Below are positions 32,716 to 44,514 of a stretch of 64,000 nucleotides of DNA, piece by piece. The notes below the pieces were generated by a model, which saw nothing but the letters and a program-made list of their open reading frames with translations, ran no database searches and was not told the DNA's origin. Position 1 is the stretch's first letter; every line of letters starts with the position of its first letter. A program made the position numbers and the translations under genes. This stretch comes from Salvia splendens (taxonomy: Eukaryota; Streptophyta; Magnoliopsida; Lamiales; Lamiaceae), in assembly GCF_004379255.2 (NCBI RefSeq), contig NC_056052.1, positions 7,750,001-7,814,000 on the forward strand, read 5' to 3'.

Positions 32716-35012
32716 ATCATATGTACGTTTCTAAATCCTGAACAATCAAAAAGTTCAATGTACTTGTAATAATATTTTAATACTGCGCATTGTTGGTATA
32801 CATGCCAACTTAAATACCACTCTCATTTACTAGTAGTTGATTTTGAATTGGAAGCATTTTATTTCCCTCCTAAATAAAATCATCAAATGTACAAAATTCA
32901 TAAAAACACAATAACAATTATCTTGGAGGATAAAGTACAGTAAACTTATTTGTTTTAAAGTCGGTTAGTAGGATAAAGAAATATACTATATGAACTTTGG
33001 TTTTATTTTGGTTAAAGAAATATACTATATGAACTTTGGTTATCGACATGTTTTATACTACCTCAAACCAAAATACTGCTCCACCCGTCAACTATTTAAA
33101 GAGTCATTTTGTCTCGCCACAAATTTTAAGAAATTGTTTGACTTTGTGAAGAAAAGTAAACATAGAAAGTGAGTGGAATGTGAGACTCATTTAAAATATT
33201 AGTTTTATATTGGATTGTGGGTGTAAAAAGTTGGTGGGATGTGAGATCCGCATATTAAAAGTGGAATAAAGTAAATGGTTCTATAAATCATGGACAAACC
33301 AAAATTGTAAAAGGGTTCTTTAAATCGTGGACGGAGGGAGTACTAAGAGTTTTTCATATTAAATAGTACTATGAATTTTAATGCAATATTAATAAAGGAA
33401 GAAGGATAAAAAAAATTTGTTAAAGTATTTGTTAATGTATAATGAGATCCACCCATTAAAAAAAATAATAGATAAAAATTAATTTTACTGAATGACCCTA
33501 AATGGGAAAACAAAACTACTATTTTTATTGACGGAAGTAGTAATACATAATGTCAATAACAAAATATCTAGCAAAATAGATATCCCAATTTTATAACAAA
33601 GCTTGAAAAAGTTATGTATTGTAACATGATATTTTTCCATGTCGGAAAAGCTGATATTGTATAGATATTTAGGTCGTAAATCGTTAATAAAATGAGTTAA
33701 TATCCGATAATAAAATTAGTAGACCTTTTGGTCAATCAGGAATTGCAAGGTGTTTTTTTCTCTTGAGAAAGAAGCCCATAACAAAAAAATTACTATCATG
33801 AATCTTGATCTAGACAAGATCATGAAATCCAATAATGTGGACTATATATAAAATTGTACTATCATAATTCATGAAGTTATAATTAAACTCTTCGTTACGA
33901 CGTTACAAGTTTGTCACTCCATAAATTTTTTGTGCCAATAAAAGATTCGTTGTTTTGACAACTTTCACTTTTTCAAAGAGACAACACAATGTACAACCAT
34001 GGATGCTAGAGAGTACAACTACACGTAGCTTCTACAAACTAGTCTTCGTAGCCATGTGATTTAATTGCTCTTGTGCAAAAAATGTTCCCCCTTTTTTTAC
34101 ATTTTGTTTAATGCATTTAAAAGTGGGAATAAAAATTTAATTCATCTCAAATAATTTACTTGATGCTGCTATAAATTTTTGAAAGGCCCAACTCAGTATT
34201 AGGATATTGATCATTGGACAAAATTATTTTCTTGATTGTCGTTTTGGTGTACACATAATATTATTCTTTTGACATAATTAATCAAATATGGAAGTGAATT
34301 ATGGAGGTAGGTATTGATACTACACAACATTAAAAATTCCATCCACCACACCCAAATTTTGCAATTGGTGACCATACTTTGGTGTTGCCTCATGTTAATT
34401 TCAAGAAATAAATTTTCTTAAATTAGAACCTATGCTAATATTGAGTATATGTACTTTAAGGCACACAGCGGCATATCTACTTTAATTAAATTTTTATTGG
34501 AATGAATAAATTTTAATTGAAGATTTTGATTTCAATTTTCTATAGAGTTTATTAAATATGAACAAATTTTAATGTAAAATATAACACTTATTGGAAAAAA
34601 AACAAGAATAGTCATTACAGAAGAACTTAAATTAAACATACAAAAATGAAGTAAAATAACTAATTAAACAACACCTATGCTCCATTTATGAAAAGTACAA
34701 GTGTAGATGGATTAATTAAATTCCTACATTCAATGATTAACTCTACCAAGTTCAGGTACTAAATGAATTCATCATTCAAAAAGATTCTGACTTTTGAATG
34801 AGATTAACAGTAAAAGCAACTATGTTGAGTCAATAAGATCATAAAAAGCAGAGCTTAACAAACTTATAATGTGGAATTTATCAAACACAAGTTACAACGA
34901 AAGCAATTAATTAGGCATGCTAAACACCTACTAAACCATAATTAACCTAAATAATAATCCAATTGTGCAAGTTGTCGTCACATTCGAATTTGGAATGCTA
35001 AAGGCTAAAAGG
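32716..35012. other. Intergenic DNA
   Basis: No gene supported. Holds one MITE (33075-33340) and a short direct repeat 'aagaaatatactatatgaac' (about 32977 and 33014). Confidence 0.5.
33075..33340. mobile_element. Stowaway-like MITE
   Basis: Left end 'ctgctccacccgtcaactat', right end 'aaatcgtggacggagggag'. Both are bordered by TA, and the ends are inverse variants of CTCCCTCCGTCC. About 265 bp, noncoding. Confidence 0.6.
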
Positions 35013-36140
35013 CATCGGCGGATCCAGGTGGGGTCGCGCGGGGTCGGCCGACCCCACCGGCGGTCCACCGAACACTGCCGGAAAACATCATCTTCGACCT
35101 TTGACCTGGTGCAGTTCCGTCTCCGACCCCACGGCCAGCTTCAACTCTACCCGAAGCCTTCCACCTTTTCCAAAAACTAAGAGGAGAAAAGAACAATACT
35201 AATAAGAATAGAGTAGAAATAGATAAGGGGAGGGGTTGCAGAAGAAGCTGATGTATTCTCAACGAAGAAGATGAACAGAGAGGTTAATATTGATTTTTGG
35301 GCTGAGGAGTGGTTAATACTCCTATTGATTGTTGGGTTAGAAAATCTATAAGTAAAAAATCTAATTGATTGCCTCTGGTCACTCACCGTTAATACTGCTT
35401 TTTCATTTAATTCGCCTGCCAATAATTTTCTAAGCCATGTAGTATTAACTTTTTTTCACCTTAATTTTCCCACAAATTTACATAAATTCCTAATTTATTT
35501 AAGTTTATTAGTTAAAAAAATCAGTCAATACTGTCCTTTTTAAATAATTTTATATTTATTACAAGAGTTACAACTTTCTTTATAAATAAAAAGTCTATAT
35601 TTCTACCCAATTATTATTTTGATTAAATAGAAAGTTATAGTAGGAGACTAAGATTAAGATTTTTGAGGGGCATAGGCTTTGCACGAAAAAAATTGGTGCG
35701 TTATTGATATTCTTTTAATCATGTTTTATTATTTTTTTTACTTTTATTTTGTTTATTTGACCTAATTTTTATGAATATAATAATTATATACTTATATTTT
35801 TTATTATTGATTTTAATTACCATCCATATTAAATTAATGGATAAATTTATTTTAAAAATATCTTGAGTTTGTATCTGTTCTCATGAGTTTTATCTGTTCT
35901 TCTGGTGCTAATGTTGAACACAATCAACGACTGGAAGATATGTTTGCAATTATTTCCAATGATAAAATTTCGGTCAGCTTCAAAATATGAATATTCGTAA
36001 AAGTTAAAAATATGAACTCGTAAAAGTCAACTATCGTGATAAAAAAAAGATAATTTTATTTGTAATGTATTTTTATAATATATATAATATTATTATATTA
36101 ATTATCTCGTCCGACCCCACGATTTTTAAATCCTGGATCC
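35013..36140. mobile_element. 1.1-kb element with perfect 9-bp duplication GCTAAAAGG
   Basis: GCTAAAAGG occurs at 35004-35012 and 36141-36149. Left boundary 'catcggcggatccaggtggg', right boundary 'aaatcctggatcc'; only about 9 bp (GGATCCAGG) are inverted. The left 170 bp are GC-rich and include GGGGTCGGCCGACCCC. A 9-bp duplication suggests a Mutator-type or other nonautonomous element. The open frames at 34965-35262 have no recognisable domain. Confidence 0.65.
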
Positions 36141-36166
36141 GCTAAAAGGTGAACTATTGCAATTTA

Positions 36167-36889
36167 GAGCATCCACAATGGAGGCTAGCGGATAGGCTAG
36201 CCGATCGCGGGCGCTAGCCGACCGCTAGCCGATCCGCTAGCCTCCATTGCGACAATTTAGGCTAGTCGATCGGCGAGCTCTAGCCGATTCGCGGGCACTA
36301 GGCGATCCGCTAGCCGATCCGCTAGTCGCCATTGCGGGCTCGGAATCGGCTAGCCGAATTTTTTTTTAATTATGTAATTTTTTTATAATTTACTTTTTAA
36401 TTCCGTATTTGCGTGATTATAATTTTTAATTATGTAATTCCGTAATTCGTGTGTGGAAGAGTAGTTTTCTTTTAAATTAATGTAATTTTTTTTAATTAAT
36501 GTACTTTTTTAATTTTTAATATTATTATTGAATTTTCCTGTATTTGTGTCGTAAATTTAATTCCGTATTTTGCGTGATTGTAATTTTTAATTATGTAATT
36601 CCGTAATTCGTGTGTGGAAGAGGAGTTTTTTTAAATTAATGTATTTTTAAAATTTTAATATTATTATTGAATTTTCCCGTATCTGTGTCGTCAATTTAAT
36701 TCCGTATTTTGTGTGATTGTCAATTATTCAGTTTATATAATTTTGAGTGATGTGGCTAGGCTATTGCTGAGCTATTTGCTTGTCCTGATGATGTGGCAAG
36801 ATGATTTTTAGTGCTGATGATGTGGCAGGAGGAGTTTGTGGTTGGGCTATGACTGAGCTATTGCTGGGTGAATGCCATTGTAGATGCTT
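36167..36889. mobile_element. Hb5: noncoding Harbinger MITE (723 bp)
   Basis: Ends GAGCATCCACAATGGAGGC and 'gccattgtagatgctt' with TTA duplications at 36164-36166 and 36890-36892. One end is a cluster of GCTAGCCG/CGGCTAGC motifs (about 36180-36355). The other end has the family tail ('gatgatgtggcaggagg'). The middle repeats the 3' sequence of Hb7 ('ttcgtgtgtggaagag' segment twice). No gene remains. Confidence 0.8.
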
Positions 36890-37378
36890 TTAAAATATTT
36901 GTTTGAAAGTTCATGAATGCTTGATACGTGTCCATACAATGAGATTCTTAAATTTTTACTTTTAAATGTGAAAATGAATTGAATTATGCAATTTGCTGAA
37001 AGATTAATTTTACCAATACGAGCTACAGTTCACATAATTTATGAATTTAAATAATAATTATAATAGCTTTCAAATTTGTAACTATTTTTAAATTTTCTAG
37101 TTTTATACTACTACTATTATATTTTGATGGAACAAGCCATGCATTTTAAGGATGTCTTTTTAAGAATGCACCAACTATATGCTAAAATTTGGAAGTGTCT
37201 TTTATGCTGAGAAGATTGTATTTCTTAAGTTTGTTGTTGCAAACATTTATGACATTTTAGGTGAGCATTTCTATTAGTCTAAGATGAAAAAAGAAATTGA
37301 GAAGTTTTGTCATGCATTATAGAAAAGCTAAGTCAAAGTTTCACAATTTTGATCTATACAAGGGATTTGGATTCCCGG

Positions 37379-37533
37379 CTGTGGCTCCAAGCATAGCCAG
37401 AGCTACTGTTCCACACAACACATATTATAAATTTAAAATAAATAATATTTTATATAATATTTTAATATTTTAATTTATTAATAAATATATGGTGTTTGGA
37501 ACAGCAGTCCCTGTTGTGCTTGGAGTCACAAAG
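37379..37533. mobile_element. Small palindromic insertion in retrotransposon relic
   Basis: 'ctgtggctccaagcatagcc' and 'gctactgttcca' on the left mirror 'ggaacagcagtccctgttg' and 'gcttggagtcacaaag' on the right, around an AT-rich loop. About 155 bp, noncoding. It sits directly before integrase-derived sequence. Confidence 0.55.
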
Positions 37534-37545
37534 AACTTTGTACTA

Positions 37546-38452
37546 TGATTACCCACATCACAAAAGGAAATCGATAGTCTTTTTGTGGTGGTAGAGAGGT
37601 TCTCAAATATGTCACATTTTATACCTTGCAAAATGACCAATGATGCTAATCATATATCCAATCTTTTTTATAGGGTGGTTGCATTGTATACCACGTAATA
37701 TTGTGATTGATAGTGATGTCAAATTCCTTACATGCTTTTGGAAATCCTTGGAGAAGATACCAAACTTTTTTTTAAATGGTACCCGACTTTTGTTCTCAAC
37801 CAATACTCACCCCAAACAAATGTACTTTTGTTCTCAACCAATGCTCACCCCAAACAGATGCACAAACCGAGGTTGTTAACCACACCCTAGGAGCCATCCT
37901 TAGAGCTTTGGTAACCAAGAATAGAAAGTCATGACATATGTGCATTCCTATAGTTGAGTTGCACATGGTTTAACGATTCACTCTACCACAGACTACTCAT
38001 AGTTTGAGATTGTTTATTGCTTTAATCCACAAGCCCCGATGGACCTTTTTACGTTGGACTTGCATATCTATCTTGTTGGTGACGTAGATGGTGCTCAAAA
38101 CACCCAATTTATTAAAGAACTTCATGCAAAGGTTGAAGAGAACATAAGTAAGAATAATGAGCACTAAGCCCAAATAGCTAACAAGACAAAGAATGAAGTT
38201 ATTTTCTGACTGGGTAATTGAGTTTGGGTGAACATTTGAAAGATCTGATTCCCTAACTAAACCGTGTCCAAGTTTGATCTAAGGTGATGGACCTTTCCAA
38301 GTCCTCGAAGGAGTGAACAACATTGTTAATGTGATCGACCTCCTGGGTGAGTATAATGTTAGTAGTACATTAAAAGTCTCTGACTTGAGCCAGTTTGATT
38401 TTGCAGAAGATGTGCCGGATTTGAGAACAAATCCTTTTCAAGGAGAGGGGAA
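37546..38452 (+). pseudogene. Ty3/gypsy integrase relic
   Basis: Frames in succession give DSLFVVVERFSNMSHFIPC, TNDANHISNLFY, HCIPRNIVIDSDVKFLTCFW, TRLLFSTNTHPKQ, NPQAPMDLFTLDL and, near the end, GDGPFQVLEGVNN, GEYNVSSTLKVSDLSQF and DLRTNPFQGEGNDVK. These are the integrase core and C-terminal motifs of plant Ty3/gypsy polyproteins, broken by several frameshifts and stops. A polypurine-like 'aaggagaggggaa' (38440-38452) ends it. The 5' part of Pol is absent. Confidence 0.8.
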
Positions 38453-39220
38453 TGATGTGAAGCTATAACTTGGATCATGGAACAGACCCACTGGAGAATC
38501 TAGGTCGATCCTAGAGTAGGTCCATGACTTACAAAACAAATGAAGCATTAAGCCCAAAAACTGAACCTAAATCCATATTGAAGAATCGAGAATTAAGGAG
38601 GAATGAACCTTGAAGATGTTTTCTTGAAGTAAAGGATGGAAGGATGAGCTAAGAAGCGGCGGACGGAGAGTCAGGGAATTACCTAGCCGGGTACTAAGTT
38701 AGAAGAGAAGACCCAACTGGTTGACTTAGTGGCACTAAGACGAACCGACCGGGTGGAATATGCATTTACAGTCATGTTTTAGACTTTTATCTTCTTTCTA
38801 CCCTAGATATAAAAGGAACTTGATGATTTTGTTATGTTAGTCCTTTTGACATTTTTTGAATACCTTTAACTGTATTCTTCTTTTTTTTGTAGGGAAGAGA
38901 TTATTCAAATTCCAATTGTTGGTTGCTTGAGTAATCTTGTGTTGCTTAGTTAGATGTATGCTTGCTAGTGTTATGTTGTTAGCAAAGTTGAGTCATTGTA
39001 GGTGAGTTGCTTTTGTGAGAGTTGCCTACTGTTGTCTTTATCGTTTTGAAGAAGGTCCAAGTTCCAAAGAAGTTATCTTCTTCCTACCAACTTCTTCATA
39101 ATATTCCATCTATATCTTTTTAGCTTAACTTTCTAGGTTAAACCTTTTGTCCTTAAGTTTAGCTACAAGAACAAGTCTTAGAGAAACATTTATTTAGTCT
39201 ATGTGCACGGATTCACATAA
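38453..39220 (+). repeat. Probable 3' LTR of the gypsy relic
   Basis: Begins TGATGTGAAGC right after the purine tract, as a plant gypsy LTR would. A candidate end is 'cttagagaaaca' near 39210. No second copy is in the window, so both boundaries are tentative. Confidence 0.3.
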
Positions 39221-42200
39221 AAAATGTTGAACAACATTTACTTGATTTAAAGACTACGAGAATGGACAAATATAGGGTTACATTAAACCACTTCCATTAT
39301 GCATCGAGACAATCGTCGGGAAGCAATTCATGTATCACTAAAAAAGTTGTTCATCTTTAAAATTGCATTTAAAACACGATGCATGTAGTGCGACACTATC
39401 TAACCAGTCTCCAAACAGTCGAGCTCAACAACCCTATTCTTTGTATGGCCGGTGTGCTACGATGCCTAAGAACATTTGCTACTTGCTATTCCACGATTAC
39501 ATATTTCTCATCCCTAAGACATTCCATGTGTCGAAGTAACTTACCCTATCATTCATACTAATCCATCCATATGCTTAACTGAACTTAGGATCCTATTAAA
39601 TAATACTCCCTTCGTCTCAACTAAATTAAGTCGGATTCTTTTTTGGGTTGTCCCAACCAAGTTGAGTCATTTCTTTTTTTAAAAAAAATAAATATTCAAT
39701 CATTTTTACTTTATACTATCATGTACTGTACTCTCTCTTAATCTTTCCTACTTTATTTTTCTCTTTTGCTTTTGAACACAATTTCTTAATCTCTGTTCCC
39801 AAAAAGTTTTGATTCAATTTAATTGAAATGGAGGGAGTATGAAAGATGCAAGATGACCTCAAGCATTAAGGTCAATATAAATCAAATTTGACATTACGAA
39901 GTCTCTATAACGCTGTCAAGCATATTATCAAAGAAATTAACAATATGCCCATGCAGTTGACATATATGACATCCCTCATTAAAAAATTTACAAGGGGTAA
40001 ATAAATTTTCAAACAAAAATCTCATAAATACCACAAGGTTTTTGAAAACCTTTTAAAGCCCAAGTAGGGAGTATTAGAGATTAAAAAAAATTGCTTGAAA
40101 TCAACCATAGTTGACATAAAATGTCGATTATATTATGTCGCGGGCAATAAATAAACTGAAGCCCATTCCAAAATCAGCCCATCATCAACTCGACCCAATG
40201 TTGTACGACCTGTTTTAATTACATATTTAACTTCCATTTCAATTGACACGTTATATTTAAATAACGTAAAATAGTTCCATTAGTATTTACTTGAATTATT
40301 TTCTTTCTAAATAGCTTCGTTTGTAAATTACTGAAGTATTTGATTTTTTCTGATTTTATAACCAATTAAAATCTTAGAGTTAACAAGGCTTAATATAAAC
40401 CTTAATTTAATAAATAAAATGAATTAATTTAGTACTGTATAATATTGTTTTGCTATCTAAAACATGATGTGTTTTAGTTGACATCTAACAGTGTCATGTA
40501 AATAAGTAACTAAGTTATGTCATTGTCGAAATTTCGATTAATTATAAAATCATAATAAATCAATAATATAATTGCAAAATCAGAATAGAACCTTAACTTA
40601 GCGAAATTATTCAACTTAGATATAAATTAAACTTTAAATCATAACAAAACAATAATTTGGATGCATGTTCGAATTTTAAAATGCTCATTGTAATAAATGA
40701 TATATGTGATTTGAACTTTCTATTTTTTATGCTCATATTTTTAATAAATATATCTATAACTCTGGAACTTAGCCTTTATATGAAAGAGAAACATGTGATT
40801 TACCGAGCACAAAAGTAGGGACTCATAAATATCTATTAAACGATAAAATTAATTAGTGGCGAAACATAATATCGATTAAACTATTGAATTATCCATAGGC
40901 AATTAATTGACTAATTGGACGTAAAAGGTATAAATCGCTTTTATAAAGATAGCATTAAAGAGAATATTATGATTATAAAACTTATGGAATATTAAGACGT
41001 ATAGCAATTTTGGAGTCAAAAGATATTAGTCCCTTCTCCAACTACCATAAAAGAAACGCATGCATTGCTCTTCGAATTGACTCAATTTTTGAATTTTTTG
41101 TAGCATTTCTTTAGATTTTAATTTTAGAATGGGATGCACGTTTTTAGAATACTAAAAAAATTTTCATATTAAAACACATGACTTGCACGCGTGAATATTA
41201 TTTTATTAAATTTAGAAAACAATATAATTAATTAATAATCAAAGCTACCTAACCTATGACGAGAGTTTTGCATGAACGATATCATTATCAAGATCCACCT
41301 TCATGAAGTGGAACGTCCAAAAATTAAATTATCGTAATTATATAAAATAATCCCACTTTGGCCGATTTTCTTGCTTTCTTTTTTTATTGGATCGAAATTA
41401 AATAAAACCTTAAACAATTAACACTTTCAATTAAGAGATAAATTATGTTACGGATTCTTATTGATTGTTAGCCACGGTGGATTTGTTTGATTTCTACTAT
41501 CTTCTTCTTTTATTTGTATTGGTATCTCATCCGTGCAATATACGACTTCTTGTATTTCCTGAAAGAAGTGTATATAATAACAAATTACTACACATTAAAA
41601 AAGAATATTAAAAAATAATTTATTTAAATTAACTATAAATATTAATTAAAATTATTTTAATATCTAATACAATAATTACAAACACACCTCCACAATATAT
41701 AACTAAGAATTACATATTCAATTGTGCAACACCATCTCGAAGAAATAAAGGAAATATAAATAAAATTTTGCGCGAAAATTACAAAACACTTTCGAAAAAT
41801 TTTCTTCGTGAACAACATTAATAATAAAATAAAATAGAGTAAATATAGTGATGACATATTAGAGACGTGAGAATGTATTAGTAGCAGAAAATATAGTTTA
41901 TTCAAATATTTTACATTTATGCCTTATTTGAATATTCTGCTTAACCAATACTGTATTTGATGTTGGAAATATACACTTTGAGCTATATATCATAAATTCC
42001 AAATGCTCATATTCATTTTTTCAAAATGATAATCCAACACGAACATGCACAAAGTTAATCCGACATCAACACACAATTTTTAGGTTTGGGTCTTTGTAGG
42101 GTCGACCCAATAAGACCATGATGATTCATGTTGGGTTAGTGTCGGGTTTGGTTTATCTGTTAAGAAATAAAATTATTATTTTAACTATTTTTATTCTTTA

Positions 42201-42366
42201 AAAAATATTAAATTTTAATTTTTTATTTAGATTTAATTTAAGATAAAATTTTTATCATGTTATATCAAGTTTAATTGTGTAATTTCATATTTTTAATCGT
42301 ATAATATTATGTTAAGGTCTTTATCGTGTCATGTCAAACAAATTGTAAAGTGGTACTAGCTTATTA
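39221..42366. other. AT-rich intergenic DNA
   Basis: No gene supported. Holds a MITE (39606-39838) and a diverged copy of the repeat at 24570-25086 (about 42030-42340). The rest shows no structure that I recognise. Confidence 0.5.
39606..39838. mobile_element. Stowaway-like MITE
   Basis: 'ctcccttcgtctcaactaaa' at the left and 'ttaattgaaatggagggag' at the right are imperfect inverted ends flanked by TA. 233 bp, noncoding. Confidence 0.7.
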
Positions 42367-42493
42367 GGCCATCTGCAACGCTGTCTCTTATCAGTCCCTT
42401 AACCGTCTCTTAAATTACTATTCTTGGGCCCCACTGTACTTTTTTACTCCATCTCTTAACTAAGGGACAAAACCTGCAACCCTCCATCTCTTA

Positions 42494-42712
42494 GAGCATC
42501 CACAATAGCGCCTAGCGCACCGCCTAGCCGAGCACCGGCGCTAGGCGGTGCGCTAGGCGGTCTATTGCAACCGCCCAGCCATTTCCGGATTTAAAAACCG
42601 CCTAGCGCTCGGCGGTCCCATGGCGCTAGGCGGTGCGCTGGGCGATCCGCTCGGCGCTATTGCAGCGTCCGGATCGCCTAGCGCACCGCCTAGCGCGAAT
42701 TTTTTTTTTTGA
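42494..42712. repeat. GC-rich subterminal motifs of Hb7
   Basis: Repeated GCGCTAGGCGG / CCGCCTAGCGC inverted motifs run from the TIR to the A/T tract upstream of the TATA box. They match those in Hb1 (9145-9359) but differ from those in Hb3, Hb4 and Hb5. Confidence 0.7.
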
Positions 42713-42716
42713 AACA

Positions 42717-42814
42717 CTATATATACGCGCTTTGCACGTCATTTTTCATTCTCACCACTTGTTTTAACGAGTACTCTCTCTATCTTAATTTCTGTACAAG
42801 ATCAACACCTAGAA
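42717..42814 (+). promoter_or_regulatory. Family-1 promoter and leader driving the Hb7 transposase
   Basis: 'cactatatatacgcgctttg' TATA at about 42716-42735, then CACCACTTGTTTTAACGAG, TACTCTCTCTATC and 'tgtacaagatcaacacc' up to ATG 42815. The block is shared with ORF1 genes of Hb1, Hb4 and Hb10. Confidence 0.75.
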
Positions 42815-44056
42815 ATGAGTAACGCCGGTGGTAGTAGTGGTGGGGATGCTGAGGAGTACGAGCGTTTAATGAACGAAGCGCTAGAGGCCTATACGAACCG
42901 TGAGATTGATCAATGGATGCAGAGGGCCTTGCAGCCGGCGGTACCTCGACCTCGCCCAGTGGTACACTGTCGAGCGGTGATTGATCGTGATCACGTAGCT
43001 GCACATCAGCGCCTATACGAAGACTACTTCGCACAGGAGCCGCGGTTCAACGCCAACCTTTTCAGGCGCCGTTTTAGGATGAGCAGGTCCCTGTTTATGC
43101 GTATTGTTAACGATTTGGAGCAACGATATCTGTATTTCCGCTTCAGGCACGATGCGTCTGGCAGACCCGACCACACACCTATTCAAAAGTGCACTGCGGC
43201 AATCCGGCAATTGGCCTACGGAGGCGCGGCAGACATGTGGGACGAGTACCTCCATATCGGTGAGACGACTGCCCTGGAATGTATGAAGTATTTCTGTCAG
43301 GGGGTGATTGAAGTATTCAGTGATCAGTACCTTCGAAGCCCTACTCCCGAAGTCTGCCAGGATCTGATGCAGATGCACGGGGAGAAGCATGGGTTCCCGG
43401 GAATGTTAGGCAGCATAGATTGTATGCATTGGGAGTGGAAGAACTGTCCCGCTTCCTGGAAGGGGTTCTACACGACCGGCTACAAGGGAAAGAATCCCAC
43501 GATGATCCTCGAGGCCGTAGCTGATTACCGGATGTGGATTTGGCATGCGTATTTTGGGATAGCCGGTTCGAACAACGACCTCAACGTCCTCAACTCGTCG
43601 CCACTTTTCAACGAGCAGTGTCAGGGTGTCGGTCCGGCCATCAGTTTTGTCGCCAACAGCAACCGGCATGATATGGGCTACTACTTGGCGGATGGGATAT
43701 ACCCTAAGTGGTCCGTCTTTGTGAAGACGATCCGATGCGCATCAGATGAGAGGAAGACCTACTTTGCGGCACGGCAGGAGTCGGCGCGCAAGGACGTGGA
43801 GCGCGCATTTGGTGTGCTCCAGTCTCGATGGGAGGCAGTTAAGGGGCCAACGCGTTTGTGGCATGTCGACTGCATTGCAGATATAATGTACGCCTGTATT
43901 ATCATGCACAACATGATTGTCGAAGATGAAGGTGTACAACTGACTGATTGGGCCAACGATGATAATGAAGCCGGTCCAAGCCACGGCGTGGCCGCCCCCA
44001 AGCACATGCCGACATGCGCCAAACGGAGGCTCATATTCGACTCCAAAAGGATTTAA
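42815..44056 (+). CDS. PIF/Harbinger DDE transposase, 413 aa
   Basis: Single exon from ATG 42815. N-terminus is acidic/glycine-rich, followed by VPRPRPVVHCRAVIDRDHVA and an HTH region (FRRRFRMSRSLFMRIVNDLE, CTAAIRQLAYGGAADMWDEY). The catalytic domain (DDE_Tnp4, Harbinger nuclease family) has D202 in FPGMLGSIDCMHWEWKNCP, D255 in YFGIAGSNNDLNVLN and E329 in ESARKDVERAFGVLQ, with MGYYLADGIYPKW between. It ends TCAKRRLIFDSKRI, whereas relatives end in RQ..H.RLQ.DLIEE-W; that tail exists here in another frame (to 44092), so a 1-nt indel near 44000 changes the last residues. The catalytic core is intact. In this family the nuclease normally needs an ORF1 partner, which this element lacks. Confidence 0.9.
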   Translation: MSNAGGSSGGDAEEYERLMNEALEAYTNREIDQWMQRALQPAVPRPRPVVHCRAVIDRDHVAAHQRLYEDYFAQEPRFNANLFRRRFRMSRSLFMRIVNDLEQRYLYFRFRHDASGRPDHTPIQKCTAAIRQLAYGGAADMWDEYLHIGETTALECMKYFCQGVIEVFSDQYLRSPTPEVCQDLMQMHGEKHGFPGMLGSIDCMHWEWKNCPASWKGFYTTGYKGKNPTMILEAVADYRMWIWHAYFGIAGSNNDLNVLNSSPLFNEQCQGVGPAISFVANSNRHDMGYYLADGIYPKWSVFVKTIRCASDERKTYFAARQESARKDVERAFGVLQSRWEAVKGPTRLWHVDCIADIMYACIIMHNMIVEDEGVQLTDWANDDNEAGPSHGVAAPKHMPTCAKRRLIFDSKRI

Positions 44057-44514
44057 TTGAAGAGTTATGGGCGCGGAGGACTGCACGGCAGTAGTTTTTT
44101 TGTTAATTATGTAATTTTTTTTAATTAATGTACTTTTTAAATTTTAATAATATTATTGAATTTTCTCGTATATGTCTCGTAAATTAAATTGTGTATTTTG
44201 TGTGATTGTTATTTATTTGTTTTATATAATTTTGAGTGATGTGGTTGGGCTATTGCTGGGCTATTCCTATTGTGGATGCTCTTATCTGTGTCCCTTAACC
44301 TTCTCTTAAATTACTATTTATTCAATTTTATTTTTTATTTTTATTTCCAACAAATTCAATTAATAAAAACACACTTCATTAAATAAAATAAAATTGCAAC
44401 ATAAAATAAAAATACAACTTAAAATTCAAAAAAATAAAAAAAACACATAATTAAAATCCTAAAAAAATAAAAATTACATAATTTAAAATACAATTTTATA
44501 GAAAATAAAAAAAA

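Larger units (their letters stand above)
42494..44281 (+). mobile_element. Hb7: Harbinger element carrying only a transposase, nearly intact
   Basis: Perfect 15-bp TIRs GAGCATCCACAATAG / CTATTGTGGATGCTC with TTA duplications at 42491-42493 and 44282-44284. Total 1788 bp. Left: GC-rich block with CGCCTAGCG motifs, the same vocabulary as Hb1. Then a TATA and leader, one transposase gene, and a noncoding tail (44100-44281) shared with Hb1, Hb4 and Hb5. No ORF1 is present. Perfect ends make it the best candidate in the window for recent activity. Confidence 0.9.
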
